NCBI GenBank assembly: GCA_946406275.1
Contig: CAMJJZ010000049.1
Location: 1-8,371, forward strand
DNA length: 8,371 bases
Direction: 5' to 3'
From: an uncultured Bacteroidales bacterium
GTDB lineage: Bacteria; Bacteroidota; Bacteroidia; Bacteroidales; UBA932
Under the pieces are notes generated by a model that searched no databases, was not told the DNA's origin, and worked only from the letters and a program-made list of their open reading frames with translations. Shown one piece after another: positions 6,077 to 8,371 of this stretch. Positions within the stretch are counted from its first letter, which is position 1, and every line of letters begins with the position of its first letter. The position numbers were made by a program, and so were the translations under genes.

Positions 6077-7954
6077 ATGTACAAGATACTGGACAAGATA
6101 AATTCGCCGGAAGAGCTCAGGAAGCTTTCTCGTAAGAAGTTGCCGGAGCTGTGCAGTGAGATAAGGGACTATATGGTAAAGTGTTGCGCGGAGAATCCCG
6201 GGCACCTTGGCTCCAGCCTGGGGGCAGTGGAACTCATCACCGCGCTTCATTATGTCTATGACACTCCCAAGGACAAGCTGGTCTTTGACGTAGGCCATCA
6301 GGCCTATGCCCACAAGATTCTCACCGGGCGCAAGGAGGCCTTCAAGGAGAATCGCAAAAAGGACGGCATAAGCGGCTTCCCCAAGATGGCGGAAAGCCAG
6401 TACGATGCCTTTGGCGCCGGCCATTCATCTACGTCCATATCCGCTGCACTGGGTTACGCGGAAGCTGCAAGGATCAAGGGATCCGATGAAAAGGCGGTAG
6501 CCATAATTGGCGACGGCGCCCTCTCCGGCGGCCTGGCTTTCGAGGGCCTCAACAACGCCGGTAGTTCCAAGGCCAATATTTTGGTTGTCCTCAACGACAA
6601 CAACATATCCATTGACGAAGCCCGCGGAGGCATACACAACTACCTCCTCAAGGTCACCACGTCTTCTACCTACAACCGCGTCAAGAATAGCATCTGGAAC
6701 CGCCTCAAGGAAGGCCGGTTCAGGCAGTGGATGCAGAAGATAGTTGTGGACACCAAGTCCAATCTGGTGCGTAAAAGCGGCGGTGCCGTGTTCGAGGCCA
6801 TGGGATTCCGCTACTTCGGCCCCGTGGACGGCAACGACATAGATGCGGTGGTGGCCGTATTGGAGCGCCTAAAGAAACTCCACGGTCCGCGTATCGTCCA
6901 TCTCATTACCAAGAAGGGTAAGGGCTATGCCCCTGCAGAGGCGGATCCTGTTACATGGCATGCTCCGGGAAGGTTCAATCCCGTCACCGGTGAGAGAATC
7001 AAGACCGTATCGGCAAAAGACAGGTACCAGGACGTGTTCGGACATGTGCTGGTGGAGCTGGCAAAGCTGGATCCCAAGGTGGTGGGAATCACTCCCGCCA
7101 TGGCCACAGGCTGTGGCATGAACCAATTCCAGGCGGCGTTCCCGGAGAGGTTTTTCGACGTTGGAATCGAGGAGGGTCACGCTGTAACGTTCAGCGCAGG
7201 CCTTGCCGCAGCGGGCATGAAGCCTTTCTGCAACATCTACTCCTCCTTCTCCCAGAGAGCATACGACAATATCATACACGATGTGGCCCTGCAGAAGCTT
7301 CCCGTGGTCCTTTGCTTCGACCGCGGAGGCCTGGTAGGGGAAGACGGCGCAACGCATTGCGGTGCCTTTGACCTTGCCGCATACAGGAGCATTCCCGGGG
7401 CGGTGGTGGCTGCTCCGTCCGATGAAATCGAGCTCAAGAACCTCATGTACACGGCTCTGAGCCTCAAGGAAGGCCCTATTATTATAAGGTACCCGCGCGG
7501 GTACGGTGAGGGCACGCCCTGGAAGGAATCGGCCTTTGAGGAACTCCCGGTGGGGAAGGGCCGCAAGCTACTGGACGGAAAGGGTATGGCCGTTCTGGCC
7601 CTTGGTCCCGTTGCCAACAGGGCGCTGGAGGCTGCAAAGCGTCACAAGACGGATTACTGGAGCTGCCCGGCAGTGTACGATATGCGTTATCTGAAGCCCC
7701 TGGATGCAGACATCATGGAGGAAGCTGCAAAGTACAAGATCATCGTCACCGTGGAGGACGGAACCGTGAAGGGAGGCCTCTTTGGAGCGGTGAGCGAATA
7801 CTTCGCCGGCCGGGCCGATGCCCCTGTAATCAAGGCAGTTGGCATTCCGGACAGGTTCATCCCTCAGGCCTCAAGAGACCAGCAGATGCAGGAGTGCGGC
7901 CTTGACACGGAGAGCCTCTTCGACCTTTTCATCGCGATGATGAAAAATATTTAA
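6077..7954 (+). CDS. dxs: 1-deoxy-D-xylulose-5-phosphate synthase
   Basis: This cytosolic thiamine-diphosphate enzyme condenses pyruvate with glyceraldehyde 3-phosphate to 1-deoxy-D-xylulose 5-phosphate, releasing CO2. It is the entry step of the MEP isoprenoid pathway and also feeds thiamine and pyridoxal synthesis. From the chosen ATG it has 625 residues, within the family's normal size. Visible motifs are NPGHLGSS (40-47, substrate His43), DVGHQAYAHK (71-80), the cofactor motif GDGALSGG (145-152) with Asn173 and Asn175, GFRYFGPVDGNDI, GIEEGHAVTFSAG with the likely catalytic Glu366, RGGLVGEDGATHCGAFDL with His427, and YPRGYG. The frame is also open to a TTG at 6059, but that codon lies upstream of the -7 element and outside the expected transcript. 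MYKILDKINSPEELRKL matches the usual Bacteroidales N-terminus. It has its own promoter and is unrelated in function to the efflux genes. Confidence 0.96.
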   Translation: MYKILDKINSPEELRKLSRKKLPELCSEIRDYMVKCCAENPGHLGSSLGAVELITALHYVYDTPKDKLVFDVGHQAYAHKILTGRKEAFKENRKKDGISGFPKMAESQYDAFGAGHSSTSISAALGYAEAARIKGSDEKAVAIIGDGALSGGLAFEGLNNAGSSKANILVVLNDNNISIDEARGGIHNYLLKVTTSSTYNRVKNSIWNRLKEGRFRQWMQKIVVDTKSNLVRKSGGAVFEAMGFRYFGPVDGNDIDAVVAVLERLKKLHGPRIVHLITKKGKGYAPAEADPVTWHAPGRFNPVTGERIKTVSAKDRYQDVFGHVLVELAKLDPKVVGITPAMATGCGMNQFQAAFPERFFDVGIEEGHAVTFSAGLAAAGMKPFCNIYSSFSQRAYDNIIHDVALQKLPVVLCFDRGGLVGEDGATHCGAFDLAAYRSIPGAVVAAPSDEIELKNLMYTALSLKEGPIIIRYPRGYGEGTPWKESAFEELPVGKGRKLLDGKGMAVLALGPVANRALEAAKRHKTDYWSCPAVYDMRYLKPLDADIMEEAAKYKIIVTVEDGTVKGGLFGAVSEYFAGRADAPVIKAVGIPDRFIPQASRDQQMQECGLDTESLFDLFIAMMKNI

Positions 7955-7960
7955 AAATCT

Positions 7961-7992
7961 TTTGGTGAATTCAAAAAAAGTACCTACCTTTG
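7961..7992 (+). promoter_or_regulatory. Bacteroidetes-type promoter of the tRNA cluster
   Basis: A -33 TTTG (7961-7964) and a -7 TACCTTTG (7985-7992) are separated by exactly 20 bases, matching the consensus. Transcription should start near 7997, about 29 bases before tRNA-Thr. The short leader can fold as TTGAA (8008-8012) with TTCAA (8016-8020), or as CCTTTCA (7997-8003) with TGAAGG (8009-8014). The -33 element starts only seven bases after the dxs stop codon. Confidence 0.85.
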
Positions 7993-8025
7993 CAGTCCTT
8001 TCAGCGATTGAAGGATTCAACGAGC

Positions 8026-8099
8026 GCCGATATAGCTCAGTTGGCCAGAGCACGTGATTTGTAATCTCGGGGTCGTGGGTTCGAATCCCTCTATCGGCT
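8026..8099 (+). tRNA. tRNA-Thr (anticodon TGT)
   Basis: The 74-base cloverleaf has acceptor arms GCCGATA (8026-8032) and TATCGGC (8092-8098) with discriminator T. The D stem is GCTC/GAGC, the anticodon loop TTTGTAA gives anticodon TGT, and the T loop is TTCGAAT. CCA is not encoded. The anticodon stem (CGTGA/TCTCG) and the T stem (GTGGG/CCCTC) each contain one T-T mismatch, at 29-41 and 50-64 in tRNA numbering. Everything else is canonical, so I treat it as functional. It reads ACA codons and is the first gene of the tRNA cluster. A small hairpin CAAAG-gag-CTTTG (8100-8112) follows it directly. Confidence 0.95.
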
Positions 8100-8131
8100 C
8101 AAAGGAGCTTTGAAATACTGAAAAGCTTAAT

Positions 8132-8212
8132 GGGAGGTTCGCATAGTGGCAATTGCGGCGGACTGTAAATCCGCTCCCTCAGGGTTCGGTGGTTCGAGTC
8201 CACCTCCTCCCA
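8132..8212 (+). tRNA. tRNA-Tyr (anticodon GTA)
   Basis: This class II tRNA has 81 bases. The acceptor is GGGAGGT with TCCTCCC, where the seventh pair is a T-T mismatch, and the discriminator is A. The D stem is GCA/TGC. The anticodon stem GCGGA/TCCGC encloses CTGTAAA, giving anticodon GTA. A long variable arm with a CCC-TCA-GGG hairpin is characteristic of bacterial tRNA-Tyr. The T arm is GGTGG-TTCGAGT-CCACC. CCA is not encoded. It lies 32 bases after tRNA-Thr. Confidence 0.96.
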
Positions 8213-8235
8213 CTCCTTCTTCGAAGGCCTGCGGA

Positions 8236-8297
8236 GTTTTTGTGCAAGCCGAGTGAAAAGAAAACTTGTTTACTTTTCCGAGGCGCAGCCAAAAAAC
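8236..8297. repeat. Long imperfect inverted repeat between tRNA-Tyr and tRNA-Gly
   Basis: Four paired segments nest in order: GTTTTT (8236-8241) with AAAAAC (8292-8297), TGC (8243-8245) with GCA (8285-8287), GCC (8248-8250) with GGC (8282-8284), and GAAAAG-A-AAAC (8255-8265) with GTTT-A-CTTTTC (8268-8278), the last with one A-A mismatch. As RNA this forms one long interrupted hairpin. It occupies most of an unusually long spacer (110 bases) within the tRNA cluster. Its composition suggests a dispersed repeat, but I cannot check for other copies. A small hairpin CCTTC-ttc-GAAGG (8215-8227) precedes it. Confidence 0.6.
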
Positions 8298-8301
8298 CCG
8301 A

Positions 8302-8322
8302 CTTTTTTTCGGAGAAAAAAAG
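8302..8322. other. Homopolymer hairpin just before tRNA-Gly
   Basis: C plus seven T (8302-8309) pairs perfectly with seven A plus G (8315-8322) around the loop CGGAG. The T-run follows a GC-containing segment, so weak termination or pausing on the plus strand is conceivable. The stem itself is almost all A-U pairs and too weak for a classic terminator. It ends one base before tRNA-Gly and could equally serve in tRNA processing or be the trailing part of the inverted-repeat element. Confidence 0.4.
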
Positions 8323-8371
8323 GCGGAAGTAGCTCAGTTGGTAGAGCATCAGCCTTCCAAGCTGAGGGTCG
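8323..8371 (+). tRNA. tRNA-Gly (anticodon TCC), 5' portion, cut by window end
   Basis: The first 49 bases of a tRNA are present: acceptor arm GCGGAAG, D stem GCTC/GAGC with loop AGTTGGTA, and anticodon stem TCAGC/GCTGA with loop CTTCCAA, giving anticodon TCC. The variable region follows and the window ends before the T arm. It reads GGA codons. The Thr(TGT)-Tyr(GTA)-Gly(TCC) order matches thrU-tyrU-glyT of E. coli, which precedes thrT and tufB. Confidence 0.93.

Noticed and set aside
8239..8278. A second promoter before tRNA-Gly (TTTG at 8239-8242, TACTTTTC at 8271-8278)
   Set aside because: The -7-like element lacks the final G and the spacing is 28 bases, well outside 19-21.

Overview
The window looks like chromosomal DNA of a moderately GC-rich member of the Bacteroidota, most likely order Bacteroidales. 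The main evidence is three promoters with the Bacteroidetes -7 element TAnnTTTG (at 308-315, 6063-6070 and 7985-7992). Two of them also have a -33 TTTG exactly 20 bases upstream. Start sites lack strong Shine-Dalgarno sequences and the tRNA genes do not encode CCA. I cannot assign a genus. Every gene I can support is on the plus strand.

Layout: (1) 1-102 is the end of an upstream reading frame with a hydrophobic tail. (2) 103-347 is a gene-free stretch with two tandem copies of a hairpin-forming repeat, an AT-rich tract and a strong promoter. (3) 348-6042 is a compact five-gene operon for a MacAB-TolC-type tripartite ABC efflux pump: a stand-alone ATPase, two different MacB/FtsX-type permeases, a MacA/HlyD-type periplasmic adaptor and a TolC-type outer-membrane channel. 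Two of the four junctions are ATGA overlaps. One junction (ATPase to permease 1) holds a REP-like hairpin. (4) 6077-7954 is dxs, the first enzyme of the MEP isoprenoid pathway. Its promoter sits so close to the start codon that the mRNA should be leaderless or nearly so. (5) 7961-8371 is a promoter followed by tRNA-Thr(TGT), tRNA-Tyr(GTA) and tRNA-Gly(TCC). The last is cut by the window edge. This is the order seen upstream of tufB in E. coli (thrU-tyrU-glyT-thrT-tufB), so a second tRNA-Thr and an EF-Tu gene probably follow.

How the genes fit together: the ATPase would energise a heterodimer of the two permeases. The adaptor carries the R-x3-L-x6-S hairpin-tip pattern known to dock TolC and would link the permeases to the outer-membrane channel. 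dxs and the tRNAs are housekeeping genes with their own promoters. I see no convincing terminator between the efflux operon, dxs and the tRNAs, so read-through is possible.

I did not find a clearly new multi-gene system. The least explained items are non-coding: the paired hairpin repeats at 113-209, the REP-like hairpin inside the operon with a six-codon micro-ORF touching the next start, the palindrome in the dxs promoter, and a 62-base imperfect inverted repeat between two tRNA genes.
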